In this document: in pieces, positions 1 through 11,157 of the stretch
Position numbering within the stretch: the first letter of the stretch is position 1
Layout: every line of letters begins with the position of its first letter
Assembly (NCBI GenBank): GCA_037962975.1
Contig: CM075673.1
Coordinates: 118,873,001 to 118,937,000, forward strand
DNA from: Clitoria ternatea
Taxonomy: Eukaryota; Streptophyta; Magnoliopsida; Fabales; Fabaceae
Length of the DNA stretch: 64,000 nt
Reading direction: 5' to 3'
The notes under the pieces: model-generated
What the model was told of the DNA's origin: nothing
What the model saw: only the letters and a program-made list of their open reading frames with translations
The model's database searches: none
Made by a program: the position numbers and the translations under genes

Positions 1-112
1 CATATGCATATGCCAACAAGTTTCTATTTTTTTTTCAATCTTACATTGAATATTTTTTGTTATTTGATTGATTTTATGCTGACCCTTTGGGTTTTTTGGG
101 TTGATCTTGTAG

Positions 113-233
113 TAAAGTCCAAGAATTTTTTATTTATGAGATCAATGACTGAGATCGTAGAAGTCCTACTTATCTCAGATTAAGCCAAAAAATGGTTAAT
201 TCACTTGGTGATCTAGTCCCCTTCATCAACAAG
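113..233 (+). pseudogene. AOC: Allene oxide cyclase pseudogene, internal exon
   Basis: Allene oxide cyclase makes the jasmonate precursor OPDA in plastids. Read in one frame, this exon gives the family's strand KVQE..IYEIN followed by RSPTYLRLSQK and NSLGDLVPFINK, a close match to plant AOC. It starts after an acceptor (cttgtag, ending at 112) and ends at a donor GT at 234-235 in phase 0. A TGA at 150-152 interrupts the frame where the family has a conserved charged residue, so it cannot encode a full protein. Bases 1-112 look like the preceding intron. The family call rests on remembered family sequence, but the order of conserved blocks across three exons makes it firm. Confidence 0.85.
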
Positions 234-512
234 GTATTTCACTTTTTGCCCCTGTTTCCATACAAGTTAATTTTATTGTTACTTTTTTATTTTTTGCAGT
301 GGTAGTAAAAACATAAATTTAGTATTTGATTTTTCCATTTGCCTGGTAATTTAAAGCTCCAATCTTAGGTTTAATGCCCCCTACTTTTCTGCTTTACATA
401 AACTAAAGGGGTGTTCAATATCCATTTATGTTTTGCTAATTTGATTCTTTAGAAAAAAACTTATTTTATTTTTCGTTGTTGACTTGTTTTAAAAAGTTGG
501 ATGATGATGCAG

Positions 513-717
513 TTATACTCTGGATGCTTACGAAAGAGGGTGGGAATAACAACTGGCATTTGTGTTTTGATCCAAAACAAGGCCGAGAAAAAAAGAGATA
601 GATATGAAACTATCTATGGCTTCTACTTTGGTGACTATGGTCAAGTTTTAGTGCAAGGTTCATATTTGACCTATACCTTGCTGTGACTGTGGATCTGGCA
701 TCTTTGAAGGGGTTTAT
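513..717 (+). pseudogene. AOC: Allene oxide cyclase pseudogene, exon upstream of the insertion
   Basis: The exon begins after an AG at 511-512 and continues the frame of the previous exon with LYSGCLRKRVGITTGICVLIQ and RYETIYGFYFGDYGQ, both hallmark AOC barrel blocks. At about 670-690 two small deletions shift the frame: the residues expected after LTY are missing and reading resumes in another frame with GSGIFEGVY. Element A then begins at 718, after its target duplicate TTTAT (713-717). The intron at 234-512 (279 bp) is T-rich, as is usual in plants. Whether the frameshifts came before or after the insertion cannot be told from one copy. Confidence 0.88.
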
Positions 718-2388
718 TGTAACATCCTGCTTTTAATAATAACTCTATTATGTAAATTTTGAAGTATAGAAGATCTGTTAGTGTTAATCAATGAATAAAA
801 CACTCTATAGATGGTTTATTATACTTCAAAAATTTCATTTTTGGGTTAAATTATAGAAATTATATAGATCCTTGTTGATAAGATCCATTTTCCGAGTGAA
901 ACATGCCTTAGAAAGGACTGTCCGAGTGAAAAAGGGACTCTGTTCCGAGTGAAAAATGAAAATTTTGAGTGAAAAAGGAAAATTCTGAGTGACCAAAAGA
1001 AATTCCGAGTGAAATATGGAAATACCGAGTGAAGGTTGTGTTTTCCAAGTGGAACATGGCCGAGAGGGTTTATTCCGAGTGGAATTCTTGCCCCAGAGAC
1101 ACTTTTGTGTGAAGTGGACTGACAGAACCACTTCTGGGTGAAAGAATCCGAGTGACTCACCTTGGAGTGACTCACTGCAGAGTCAAACACCTCAGAAAGA
1201 CTCATTTCTGAGTCAAGTACTCTCCAAAGACTCGTTTCCGAGTCAAATGCTTCCGAATGACTTGTTTCCGAGTCAATCATAGTCAGATGTTGCAATTCTG
1301 ACCGAAAGTTCACTGATTGCCTTTATTTCTGAGTGAAGTACAGAGGAAAATGTACTTTCGAGTTGAAGAATTCCGACTGGGGACACACGGTATATGATTG
1401 ATGTACACTGGAATAACTTCCTGAGTGAAGAAGAAAAGAGGTCATAATTATGAATATCATACAGTTGTATATTTTGGTGGTGAATAATTATGAATGACAT
1501 AATTAATATATATGTACATGAATGCCTTGTGGTTATTGTTACATGTGGTTGAAACAGTAAATCCATGATTCTGAAAATTATTATATGTGATGTGTCCTTT
1601 GAGGACTTGTGGTTTTCCAAGTGGTTTTGGAAATATTAATATCATGGTATGTTAAATGATAAAGAGAATTAAAGGCATTCATGCATCATAAGCATTTGGA
1701 CGCACCGTGGAATTTTAGGGGTTCCATGATTGCCTACCCTGGTGGGGGGTTACTCTATGATGAGTTAAAGCCCTATTTTTGCGATGTGTTGGTCATGGGG
1801 CTGTAGGGATCCATGACTGTATTAATTCCTACCGATGTGTTGGTCATGGGGCTGTAGGGATCCATGACTGTATTAATTCCTACCGGTGTCTCTATGAGAC
1901 CTTTTACTGCAGTATTCCCACCAAACCAAATGGATCCAGCATGACATCATTTGACTAATTAAAGACTTATTAAATGAACTTGTTTGGCATATTCATCATA
2001 TCATTATGTATTATTGACTGTGTTTGCGCAATTCTATATATTTTATATTTATTCTATATTCTGTCTCACTCTTACACTAATTTTTACAATGAATGCCACC
2101 CAGAATGAAGAGTGATGCTATGGTTGATGCCTATGTGAATTATTGCTAGGATTTCGAATTTCTTCTAATTTTATGATTTGTAATAAATACAACGTGTTAT
2201 GTACTGTTATTTTTAAAATCGTTTCCGCTACGTAATTATTCCTTGAATGTTATTATTCACGACTAGTATGCATGATAATATTCCGCTATTATCGACTTTT
2301 ATGTGAACTCTGATTTTAATTCATGAAATTTAAAATGATCTTTTAAAAACGCGAAAAATTTATTCAGAAAATTATACGGGACGTCACA
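718..2388 (+). repeat. Element A 5' LTR with internal deletion
   Basis: It is 1671 bp against 4010 bp for the 3' LTR. The two align from the TG end to about 1444 and again from about 1453 to the CA end. The missing 2.34 kb corresponds to about 7875-10218 in the 3' LTR, and the junction carries a short AT-rich filler. The lost part includes the TATA-like region and the 183-bp repeat array. Because reverse transcription makes both LTRs alike, the deletion must postdate integration. Confidence 0.93.
1783..1884 (+). repeat. Two 51-bp tandem units in element A 5' LTR
   Basis: Two practically identical units, each starting GATGTGTTGGTCATGGGGCT, lie head to tail with a 51-bp period (starts 1783 and 1834). 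The same pair is in the 3' LTR at 10552-10653. Solo LTR G and the truncated LTR at 12.05-13.4 kb carry diverged, reverse-oriented relatives of this GC-richer block, so it seems to be a conserved LTR segment. Confidence 0.85.
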
Positions 2389-2392
2389 TTGG

Positions 2393-2404
2393 TGGTATCA
2401 GAGC
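2393..2404 (+). other. Element A primer binding site (initiator Met tRNA)
   Basis: TGGTATCAGAGC, 4 bp after the 5' LTR, is the usual plant site complementary to the 3' end of initiator methionine tRNA, where minus-strand DNA synthesis starts. Confidence 0.92.
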
Positions 2405-2680
2405 ATTTTCAAAAATTCAGGACCAAATGCTATGACATGTATTCATTCTTGATATACTATGTGAATTGTTTGATTACTTGTTTGAAACTATGTTAAGTAT
2501 GTGCTATATGATTTGCCTAACTGATAAATTACAAAATGATTTGTTTAATTACTGTTGGTAATATGATAAATGTGTTATACAATTTATTGCTTAACTGATA
2601 AACTGTAGAATACTTATAGTTATGTTATAATACAATATATTTTCCCTTAGAATTAGTATAAACCAAACTACGAATGTAGG

Positions 2681-3307
2681 ATGGCAAGAAACAACAACAA
2701 CAACAACGATATGGCAGCAGCTTTCAACCGCTTAGCTGAAGCCATAGAACGACAAAACCAACCAAGGAGCACTGGAGGACTCCATGGGTTAGATCACTTC
2801 CTGAAAAGAAAACCTTCACAATTCAAAGGGGGTTATAATCCAGAAGGAGCGTATCTCTGGGCCAAGGAAATGGAGCGCATCTTTCGAGCATTGCCCTGCA
2901 CAGAATGCGAAAAGGTAGAGTATGCCACCTATATGTTTGTGGAAGAGGCAGAAAACTGGTGGATTCATGCTAGAATCCGTATGATCGAGGCTGACAGACC
3001 CTTGAACTGGGTCAACTTCAAAGACTGTTTCCTAGAGAAATATTTTCCAGTAAGTGTGAAAAGCCGTAAAGAGCTGGAATTTATGGAGCTGAAACAAGGC
3101 CCAATGTCTGTTGGAGAATATGCTGCAAAGTTTGAAGAACTATCTCTCTTTTACCCTCCTTTTCAACAGGCTGGTGCCGAAGAATCAAAATATGTTAAAT
3201 TTGAGAACGGGCTGAATCTGGAAATCAAAGAGGCGATAGGGTACCAAGAAATTCAGAGTTTTCCTATTCTGATCAACAAATGCAGAATTTTTGAAGAAAA
3301 TCACTAA
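2681..3307 (+). pseudogene. gag: Element A gag (capsid part)
   Basis: The ATG at 2681 opens a 208-residue ORF with a short Asn-rich start (MARNNNNN), LDHFLKRKPSQFKGG, and the retrotransposon gag block containing EFMELKQGPMSVGEYAAKFEEL. This is the capsid domain that forms virus-like particles. The frame is closed by TAA at 3305-3307, but the same frame continues directly into the nucleocapsid and protease region, so this is a nonsense mutation and not a natural gag end. The 0.28 kb before the ATG is an AT-rich untranslated leader. Confidence 0.9.
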
Positions 3308-4795
3308 GCCAGACTGGCACAAGAAAAGGCCAATAGACAATTGAAACCTCAATCAGTTGATTTCAAAAGGAGAGGGACGCACTATCCAAATCGTTTCAAG
3401 GGAGGATCATCATCTTTTCAAAGACGCAGCAATCATACGAATATCAGGTGTCATAATTGCGGAGGTAATCATCATATACGCGATTGCACCCTACACCTAG
3501 GAGATGTTACTTGCTATCGTTGTAATCAGAAAGGACACATCAGTCCAAATTGTCCGCAGAACCGTCAAAACAACGACAGTAACACTATGAATAATCAGAG
3601 AGGCTCTAACTATCAGGAAGGTCGTGGAGGAAACACGTGTGCTGCTCAACCTCCAAGACAGAACAGGGAGTCAACAGACCAGAGGTTACAACCAACAACT
3701 GGAAGAGTCTTTGCCATTAGCGGTTCAGAGGCAGACCAAGCTGATGACCTCGTGCAAAGTAAGTGTGAGATTAATGGTACAATCTTATCTGTGTTATTTG
3801 ATTCTGGTGCTACACATTCTTTCATTTCTGATGAGTGTGTTAGACGCCTTCAATTACCTGTGAAGCCTATGACATATGATCTGATTGTTTCCACTCCCAC
3901 CGGTACACAACTTAGGACTACTAAGGTGTGTAACGAATGTTCTATGCTCATAGAAGGTAAAAACTTTCTAGTAGATCTTGTTTGTTTACCTTTGAAGGAT
4001 TTGGAAGTAATCCTAGGGATGGACTGGTTATCGGCAAATCGAGTCTTGGTGGACTGTCATAACAAAACTGTGATATTTCCATCAGAAGAAAATCTTACTT
4101 CCGACAATCTTAAACTCTTTGCTTTACAAGGTGAAAGCCAATTATTTGCCTTGTTTACTCTTCCACAAGGAGATGATGAATCTAAAGCAATCAAAATGCC
4201 AGTTGTTTCTGAATTCCCTGAAGTATTTCCCGAGGATGTCTCAAGTTTACCTCCAGAACGTGAGATAGAATTCTCAATTGATTTAATTCCAGGAGCAGAA
4301 CCAGTATCTAAGGCCCCATATCGTATGTCACCTATTGAACTGGCAGAACTGAAGAAGCAAATTGAGGAGTTGTTGGAGAAACATTTCATCAGGCCTAGTG
4401 TGTCGCCATGGGGAGCGCCAGTATTACTTGTCAAAAAGAAAGATGAAAGCATGAGATTATGTGTAGATTATCGTCAGTTGAACAAATTGACGGTGAAGAA
4501 TAGATATCCTTTGCCCAGAATTGATGATTTGATAGATCAATTGAGAGGTGCTACTGTATTTTCCAAGATTGATCTACGATCGGGATACCATCAGATTCGT
4601 GTCAAGTCCAAGGATATTCCAAAGACAGCTTTTAGAACACGTTATGGCCATTACGAGTATCTTGTGATGCCCTTCGGAGTAACCAATGCCCCAGCTGTAT
4701 TCATGTATTACATGAATCGAGTGTTCCATTCATACTTAGATCAGTTTGTTATTATCTTCATTGATGACATTCTGATTTATTCTAAGACATGGTAG
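3308..4795 (+). pseudogene. pol: Element A nucleocapsid, protease and RT (first part)
   Basis: In the gag frame, two zinc knuckles appear (CHNCGGNHHIRDC and CYRCNQKGHISPNC), then the aspartic protease with its active site in LFDSGATHSF, then RT from the VSEFPEVF linker. RT blocks seen are DLRSGYHQI, VMPFGVTNAPAVF and the catalytic FIDDILIYSK (the YxDD box as FIDD). A TAG at 4793-4795 cuts the frame right after the catalytic box. Confidence 0.9.
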
Positions 4796-5182
4796 GAACA
4801 TGAAAAGCATCTTCGAGTGGTATTACAGATTCTGAAAGAGAAGCAGTTGTATGCCAAGTTGTCTAAATGTGAATTCTGGTTGAAGGAGGTAAAGTTTCTA
4901 GGTCATGTAATCTCAAGCGAAGGAGTGTCTATGGACCCTTCTAAAATTGAAGCTGTAACGAACTGGGAGAGACCTACTTCAGTCACTGAGATACGAAGCT
5001 TCCTGAGATTGGCTGGTTATTATCGGAGATTCATTGAGGGGTTTTCTCAAATTGCCCTACCAATGACTCATCTAACCCGGAAGAATCAACCTTTTGATTG
5101 GACGCCAGAATGTGAGAGAAGTTTCCAGGAACTAAAAATAAAGCTTACATCTGCTCCAGTCTTAACCTTGCCTGACCCATAA
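4796..5182 (+). pseudogene. pol: Element A RT thumb/connection region
   Basis: Still in the same frame, this segment gives LYAKLSKCEFW..VKFLGHVIS and EIRSFLRLAGYYRRFIEGF, the conserved Ty3/gypsy RT carboxy-terminal blocks. The frame closes at TAA 5180-5182, immediately before the RNase H start. It is the third in-frame stop of the polyprotein. Confidence 0.88.
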
Positions 5183-6628
5183 GAAGACTTTGTGGTTTAT
5201 TGTGATGCTTCTAAGATGGGCTTAGGTTGTGTCTTGATGCAGCAACGAAGAGTGGTTGCTTATGCTTCTAGGGAGTTGAGACCACATGAAATGAACTATC
5301 CAACGCATGATCTAGAATTGGCAGCAGTGGTATTTGCTCTGAAAATCTGGAGACACCATTTGTATAGAGTCAAGTTTGAAGTGTTCAGTGACCACAAGAG
5401 CTTGAAGTATTTATTCGATCAAAAGGAATTGAACATGAGGCAGCGAAGATGGATGGAGTTTCTTAAAGATTATGATTTTGATTTGAAGTACCATCCAAGA
5501 AAAGCAAATGTGGTGGCAGATGCACTTAGCCGAAAGTCCATTCATATGGCATCTTTGATGATAAAAGAGATGGAGATGATAGAACAGTTCAGAGATATGA
5601 ACTTGGGTGTGGAAATGAAATCTTCAAAAAGTATGACTTTGGGAACTTTGAAAATAACCAATGATTTTCTGAAGCTGATAGGTGAAATACAGAAAGAAGA
5701 CTTGCCATTACAAGAGTTGAGAGAGTTGCAAGCAAAGGGAAAAGATATGGGATTACAAGAAGGATCAGATGGAATTTGGAGAATCAGAAGCAGAATTTGT
5801 GTACCAGATGATGTTGGTCTGAGAAGAACAATCCTAGAAGAAGCGTATAAAAGTATGCTGAGCATCCATCCTGGATCAACTAAGATGTATCAAGACCTGA
5901 AGAAAAACTTTTGGTGGCCAAGGATGAAGAAAGAAATAGCTGAATATGTGTCTTCTTGTCTGGTATGTCAAAAAGCCAAGGTGGAACACCAGAAGCCATC
6001 TGGTGAACTACAACCATTAGAGATTCCTGTCTGGAAATGGGATGACATTTCAATGGACTTTGTGTCAGGGTTACCAAGAACACGTTCAGGGAATGATGCA
6101 ATCTGGGTTATTGTAGACAGATTGACTAAGTCTGCTCACTTTCTCCCAATGAATATGAAGAATTCTCTCCAGAAGTTGGCACAATTATATGTGAAAGAGG
6201 TCGTAAGACTTCATGGTGTACCATCTAGTATTGTGTTAGATAGAGATCCAAGGTTCACTTCCCGATTCTGGGGAAGCTTGCATCAGGAATTGGGTTCAAA
6301 GCTTCGATTAAGTTCAGCTTATCATCCCCAACCAGATGGGCAGTCAGAGTGTACCATACAAAGTTTGGAAGACTTACTGCGATCTTGTGTGCTTGAACAT
6401 GGTGGTAGTTGGGAGCAGTTTCTTCCACTGATAGAATTCACGTATAACAATAGCTACCATAGCAGTATTGGTATGGCTCCATTTGAGGCATTGTATGGTA
6501 GAAAGTGTCGAACGCCCCTTTGTTGGTTAGAAACTGGTGAAAGTTTGGCGTTAGGACCTGAAATTGTGCAACAGACTACTGAACAAAAAAGAAATAATCA
6601 GAGAAAAGATGAAGGCATCCCAAGATAG
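5183..6628 (+). pseudogene. pol: Element A RNase H and integrase
   Basis: RNase H begins at VYCDASKMGLGCVLMQ with later HDLELAAVVFALKIWRHHLY and FSDHKSLKYLF; the tether HPRKANVVADALSRK follows. The integrase zinc domain shows HPG...CLVCQKAK (HHCC type). The DDE core shows SMDFVSGLP, VLDRDPRFTS and PDGQSECTIQSLEDLL, so all three acidic residues are present. Near 6570-6628 the true frame moves to the next frame, ending this ORF with unrelated residues: a frameshift late in the integrase. Confidence 0.9.
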
Positions 6629-7094
6629 ACAGAAGCACTATTACGATAAGAGGAGGAAACCACTTGAATTCCAAGTCGGTGAGCATGTATTTTTGAAGGT
6701 TTCACCTCACAAGGGGATCGGCCGAGCATTGAAGAGTAAGAAGTTGAGTCCAAGGTTCATTGGACCATATGAAATTCTAAAGAGGATTGGTACAGTAGCG
6801 TATCAGATTGCACTTCCTCCTTACCTGATAAATCTGCACAATGTGTTTCATGTATCACAACTGAGGAAGTATGTACAAGACCCCACTCATGTGATTGCTG
6901 CTGATGATGTTGAAGTTAGAGAAAATCTAACCATCTCTACAGAACCCACATAGATCATAGAAAGGTCGATTAAATGCCTGAGAAACAAGAATGTACCATT
7001 GGTGAAGGTTGCATGGAAACAAGGAAATGATGTAACTCTGACTTGGGAGCGTGAAGATGCTATGAGGACACAGTATCCAGAATTGTTTCACTAA
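6564..7094 (+). pseudogene. pol: Element A integrase C-terminus and chromodomain
   Basis: In the third frame this reads KHYYDKRRKPLEFQVGEHVFL and LHNVFHVSQLRKYV, the GPY/F-type integrase tail. After an in-frame TAG at 6951-6953 it continues with a chromodomain block (IIERSIKCLRN..VPLVKVAWK, then TWERED) to TAA at 7092-7094. In the chromovirus family this domain directs integration to chromatin marked by H3K9 methylation; here that role is inferred from family knowledge. Confidence 0.87.
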
Positions 7095-7134
7095 AAAGTG
7101 CGTTATGTTAAATTTCAAGGACGAAATTTTTATT

Positions 7135-7147
7135 AGGGTGGGAGAAA
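7135..7147 (+). other. Element A polypurine tract
   Basis: AGGGTGGGAGAAA lies directly before the 3' LTR TGTAACATCC, the position of the plus-strand primer. Confidence 0.88.
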
Positions 7148-7317
7148 TGTAACATCCTGCTTTTAATAATAGCTCTATTTTGTAAATTATGAAGTATAGA
7201 AGATCTGTTAGTGTTAATCAATGAATAAAACACTCTATGGATGGTTTATTATACTTCAAAAATTTCATTTTTGGGTTAAATTATAGAAATTATATAGATC
7301 CTTGTTGATAAGATCCA

Positions 7318-8590
7318 TTTTTCGAGTGAAACATGCCTTAGAAAGGACTGTCCGAGTGAAAAAGGGACTCTGTTCCGAGTAAAAAATGAAAATTTTGAGT
7401 GAAAAAGGAAAATTCCGAGTGACCAAAAGAAATTCCGAGTGAAATATGGAAATACCGAGTGAAGGTTGTGTTTTCCAAGTGGAACATGGCCGAGAGGGTT
7501 TATTCCGAGTGGAATTCTTGCCCCAGAGACACTTTTGTGTGAAGTGGACTGACAGAACCACTTATGGGTGAAAGAATCCGAGTGACTCACCTTGGAGTGA
7601 CTCACTGCAGAGTCAAACACCTCAGAAAGACTCATTTCCGAGTCAAGTACTCTCCAAAGACTCGTTTCCGAGTCAAATGCTTCCGAATGACTTGTTTCCG
7701 AGTCAATCATAGTCAGATGTTGCAATTCTGACTGAAAGTTCACTGAGTGCCTTCATTTCCGAGTGAAGTACAGAGGAAAATATACTTTCGAGTGGAAGAA
7801 TTCCGACTGGGGACACACGGTATATGATTGATGTACACTGGAATAACTTCCTGAGTGAACAAGAAAAGAGGTCAACTTTGAGGGGGAAATGCCGAATGAA
7901 AGATATCCGAGTGTGACTCCGAGTGGAACCGTGTGTGTGGAGACTCAGATTTGGAATGAGGAACCGAGTGTTGAAGACTGACTGAATAGGGGACTCAGTT
8001 TAGATTATTTTGCCGAGGGAAGAATGATTGAATGATGATCAATAAAGATTATTTTACTGAGTGACAAATTTGAGTGCATGAGTCGGTTTCAGAAGAGTTC
8101 TACCGAGCAGAGACTTAAAGAGTTGGGTATCAGATTTAATTGATTTACTGAGTGGACAGCCGAGTGAAATAAGTCAGCTTTGAGGGAATTCACCGAGTGA
8201 GAACTATTTAGGAATTGAGTCGGTGTTGTAAGGAATTTCCCAGTAAGAACCGATCGGCTATTGACTCGGATTTAGGATAAATAGCCGAGTGGTAGATTAT
8301 GTGGGTATGATTCGGCTCTGACTGACTTAATTGAATGAAAATGGGTTGGTTTAAACTCTTATACCAAGAGGGAAGCCGAGTGTGAGATGACTCGGACTTG
8401 AGTGAGTAGACAGATTGAGAGTTGACTCGGTTTTACTGAGTGAAAAAAACTGAGTGAAGAATGGCTCGTGCCAAGTGAAAACTGAGTGAGAAGGACTCGG
8501 ATTTCCTTCTTTTCACGTTACTGACAATTTCCAGTCAGCATGGGTAGGATTCCACTCGGCTTAGAGGCTAACCGAGTGGATTCCAATCGG
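7318..8590 (+). repeat. CCGAGTGAA motif array in element A LTR
   Basis: Dozens of copies of a short word, consensus near TTCCGAGTGAAA or TTCCGAGTGGAA, occur in the same orientation at irregular spacing of about 15-40 bp. A few inverted copies (ACTCGG) appear near the right end (8470-8590). The same array starts the 5' LTR at about 880-1420, and a relative fills solo LTR F. It lies upstream of the TATA-like region, the enhancer position of an LTR. Antisense ORFs through it, such as 7276-7743, are by-products of the repeat. Confidence 0.85.
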
Positions 8591-9070
8591 TATTCAGTGC
8601 CAGGAGTAACTTTTTGACTCCAATCTTGTCTCTTGCGCATAGTTTAATATATCTAAACCCATTATGCACCCCTAGTATGTAGGACGGCCAGAAGTGGACC
8701 ATTATAAGCCCACTTTCTTATTTTAATCCTCCATTATCTCCACTAATAGCACTACGATCCACTCACAAGGAGCTTGTCTCCCACTGTCTTGCATTATTAA
8801 ACAAAGCACTATCCCTTCTGAAACTCTTAGAAACAAAAAAGATAGTGAACCTTCTACCTCTCATTTACTCTCCTTCCTCAAGACCCTTCGAACAGAAGCC
8901 AGGAGGACAACCAGGAAGCCATTTTCAGTCGGAAAAACAAGTAAGAGGGGACAGGGTTGTGAATAACTATGAAATGGGTAGAATTGTATGCTGTTCTAGG
9001 ATTCCAGAATTAACTTCGTAACTTGTTGCTCATTTTTGAAATTTAAAACGTGTGAATTTGACTCTGACTT

Positions 9071-10050
9071 CTTCATGAAATTTGTAGATCTTTTTGTTAT
9101 CAAAATTTTGAGACCTGAATCAATTAATTTGAATATGTATAGCAAAAGTTATAGCCAAAATACTACAGCATGTTTGTGTGGAAGATTTATCCTATGTTTT
9201 GTGTATATATTAATATGCTGGGACTTGTACGTGCATAATCAGCCTTTAAAGTCTTCATGAAAGTTGTAGATATTCATGTTATGGATCTATAGAAAGTGGT
9301 TTCAAGTCAAAATGAGTTTTGTAGCTCGAGATATGCCTAAAATACTGAAGTATGTCCAAGCTGTAAATCTGTTAACTTGAGATACGAACTTTATTTTTAG
9401 AACTGGGAATTTTGTGGTGAGAATTAGTGATCAGTGTCTTGATGAAAGTTGTAGATCCTTTTATTATGTGAATTTTGAGACCTGAACCAACTGATTTGAG
9501 TATGTGTAGCAAAAGTTATAGGCACAATACTACAGCATGTCCGAGTGGAATATTTATCCCATGTTTTGTGTATATTTTAATATTCTGGGACTTTTACGTA
9601 CATAATCAGCCTTTAATGTCTTCATGAAAGTTTTAGGTATTTATGTTATGGATCTATAGAAAGTAGTTTCAAGTCAAAATGATTTTTGTAGCTTGAGTTA
9701 TGCCTAAAATACTGAAGTATGTACAAGCTGTAATTCTGTTAATTTGAAATTCGAATCTTATTTTTAAAACTGGGAATTGTGTAGTGATAATTAGTGGTTG
9801 GTACCTTCATGAAAGTTATAGATATTTGTGTTAAGGATAATTTAGAACTTTTTTCATGCCAAAATCATTTTTGTAGCTCTAGAAACATTCAAATTACTAA
9901 TATATGTACGTTTTGGAAAACTCACCTTGAGGCAGTGTGGTATTTCGTGAATAAGTGGTAATTCTGTTTGGAATTTGAAATTGTGTTCTTCATGAAAGTT
10001 GTAGATAATTGTATTATTAAGCTATAGAAAGTGGAATCACATGAAAGGTT
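9071..10050 (+). repeat. Tandem array with about 183-bp period inside element A LTR
   Basis: The word CTTCATGAAAGTTGTAGAT (with variants) starts units at 9071, 9253, 9438, 9620, 9805 and 9988, spacings of 182-185 bp. Units 1 and 3, and 2 and 4, match better than neighbours do, giving a dimer of about 367 bp (for example GAGACCTGAA at 9110 and 9477). This is the layout of a young satellite with a two-monomer higher-order unit. It is absent from the deleted 5' LTR. Confidence 0.85.
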
Positions 10051-10551
10051 ATGATTTGCTCATGTTATGATTGTTTTACTAGAGTATGTTGCTGTTGGAA
10101 ATGCTGAAAGTTAATTATAATGGTTATTATGAATGAAAATGATATTTTCTCTATGAGTAACAATTTATTATTAAACTCTTGAGTGATTATGATTTATTAT
10201 TGATGTTGTTACATTTTAATGAGTATCATACAGTTGTATATTTTGGTGGTGAATAATTATGAATGACATAATTAATATATATGTACATGAATGCCTTGTG
10301 GTTATTGTTACATGTGGTTGAAACAGTAAATCCATGATTCTGAAAATTATTATATGTGATGTGTCCTTTGAGGACTTGTGGTTTTCCAAGTGGTTTTGGA
10401 AATATTAATATCATGGTATGTTAAATGATAAAGAGAATTAAAGGCATTCATGCATCATAAGCATTTGGACGCACCGTGGAATTTTAGGGGTTCCATGATT
10501 GCCTACCCTGGTGGGGGGTTACTCTATGATGAGTTAAAGCCCTATTTTTGC

Positions 10552-10653
10552 GATGTGTTGGTCATGGGGCTGTAGGGATCCATGACTGTATTAATTCCTA
10601 CCGATGTGTTGGTCATGGGGCTGTAGGGATCCATGACTGTATTAATTCCTACC
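10552..10653 (+). repeat. Two 51-bp tandem units in element A 3' LTR
   Basis: Counterpart of 1783-1884, with starts at 10552 and 10603 and the same unit beginning GATGTGTTGG. Its presence in both LTRs shows that the duplication predates the last transposition. Confidence 0.85.
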
Positions 10654-11157
10654 GGTGTCTCTATGAGACCTTTTACTACAGTATTCCCACCAAACCAAAT
10701 GGATCCAGCATGACATCATTTGACTAATTAAAGACTTATTAAATGAACTTGTTTGGCATATTCATCATATCATTATGTATTATTGACTGTGTTTGCGCAA
10801 TTCTATATATTTTATATTTATTCTATATTCTGTCTCACTCTTACATTAATTTTTACAGTGAATGCCACCCAGAATGAAGAGTGATGCTATGGTTGATGCC
10901 TATGTGAATTATTGCTAGGATTTCGAATTTCTTCTAATTTTATGATTTGTAATAAATACAACATGTTATGTACTGTTATTTTTAAAATCGTTTCCGCTAC
11001 GTAATTATTCCTTGAATTTTATTATTCACGACTAGTATGCATGATAATATTCCGCTATTATCGACTTTTATGTGAACTCTGATTTTAATTCATGAAATTT
11101 AAAATGATCTTTTAAAAACGCGAAAAATTTATTCAGAAAATTATACGGGACGTCACA

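Larger units (their letters stand above)
718..11157 (+). mobile_element. Element A: Tekay/Del-type Ty3/gypsy chromovirus inserted in AOC
   Basis: This is a complete retrotransposon with unequal LTRs. The 5' LTR is 718-2388 and the 3' LTR is 7148-11157; both start TGTAACATCC and end GACGTCACA. The 5-bp duplicate TTTAT lies at 713-717 and 11158-11162. An initiator-Met tRNA primer site follows the 5' LTR and a polypurine tract precedes the 3' LTR. The order gag, protease, RT, RNase H, integrase, chromodomain places it among Ty3/gypsy chromoviruses of the Tekay/Del group. The coding region has four in-frame stops and one frameshift, so it is non-autonomous now. By eye the shared parts of the LTRs are about 97% identical, suggesting a fairly recent insertion. 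Confidence 0.95.
7148..11157 (+). repeat. Element A 3' LTR (full length)
   Basis: 4010 bp, TGTAACATCC to GACGTCACA, followed by the TSD TTTAT. From the left it holds a dense array of CCGAGTGAA-type motifs (7318-8590), an AT-rich TATA-like stretch near 8643-8710, about 0.35 kb of unique sequence, a 183-bp period tandem array (9071-10050), the 51-bp tandem pair and an AT-rich tail. It is the intact reference for the deleted 5' LTR. Confidence 0.95.

Noticed and set aside
501..686. A 61-codon gene starting MMMQLYSG
   Set aside because: The ATGs lie in the intron end of the AOC pseudogene; the coding part begins after the AG at 511-512.
846..1313. Antisense 155-codon ORF conserved in both element A LTRs (also 7276-7743)
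   Set aside because: It is produced by the CCGAGTGAA motif array (Ser/His/Glu repeats); no start context, domain or independent conservation beyond LTR identity.
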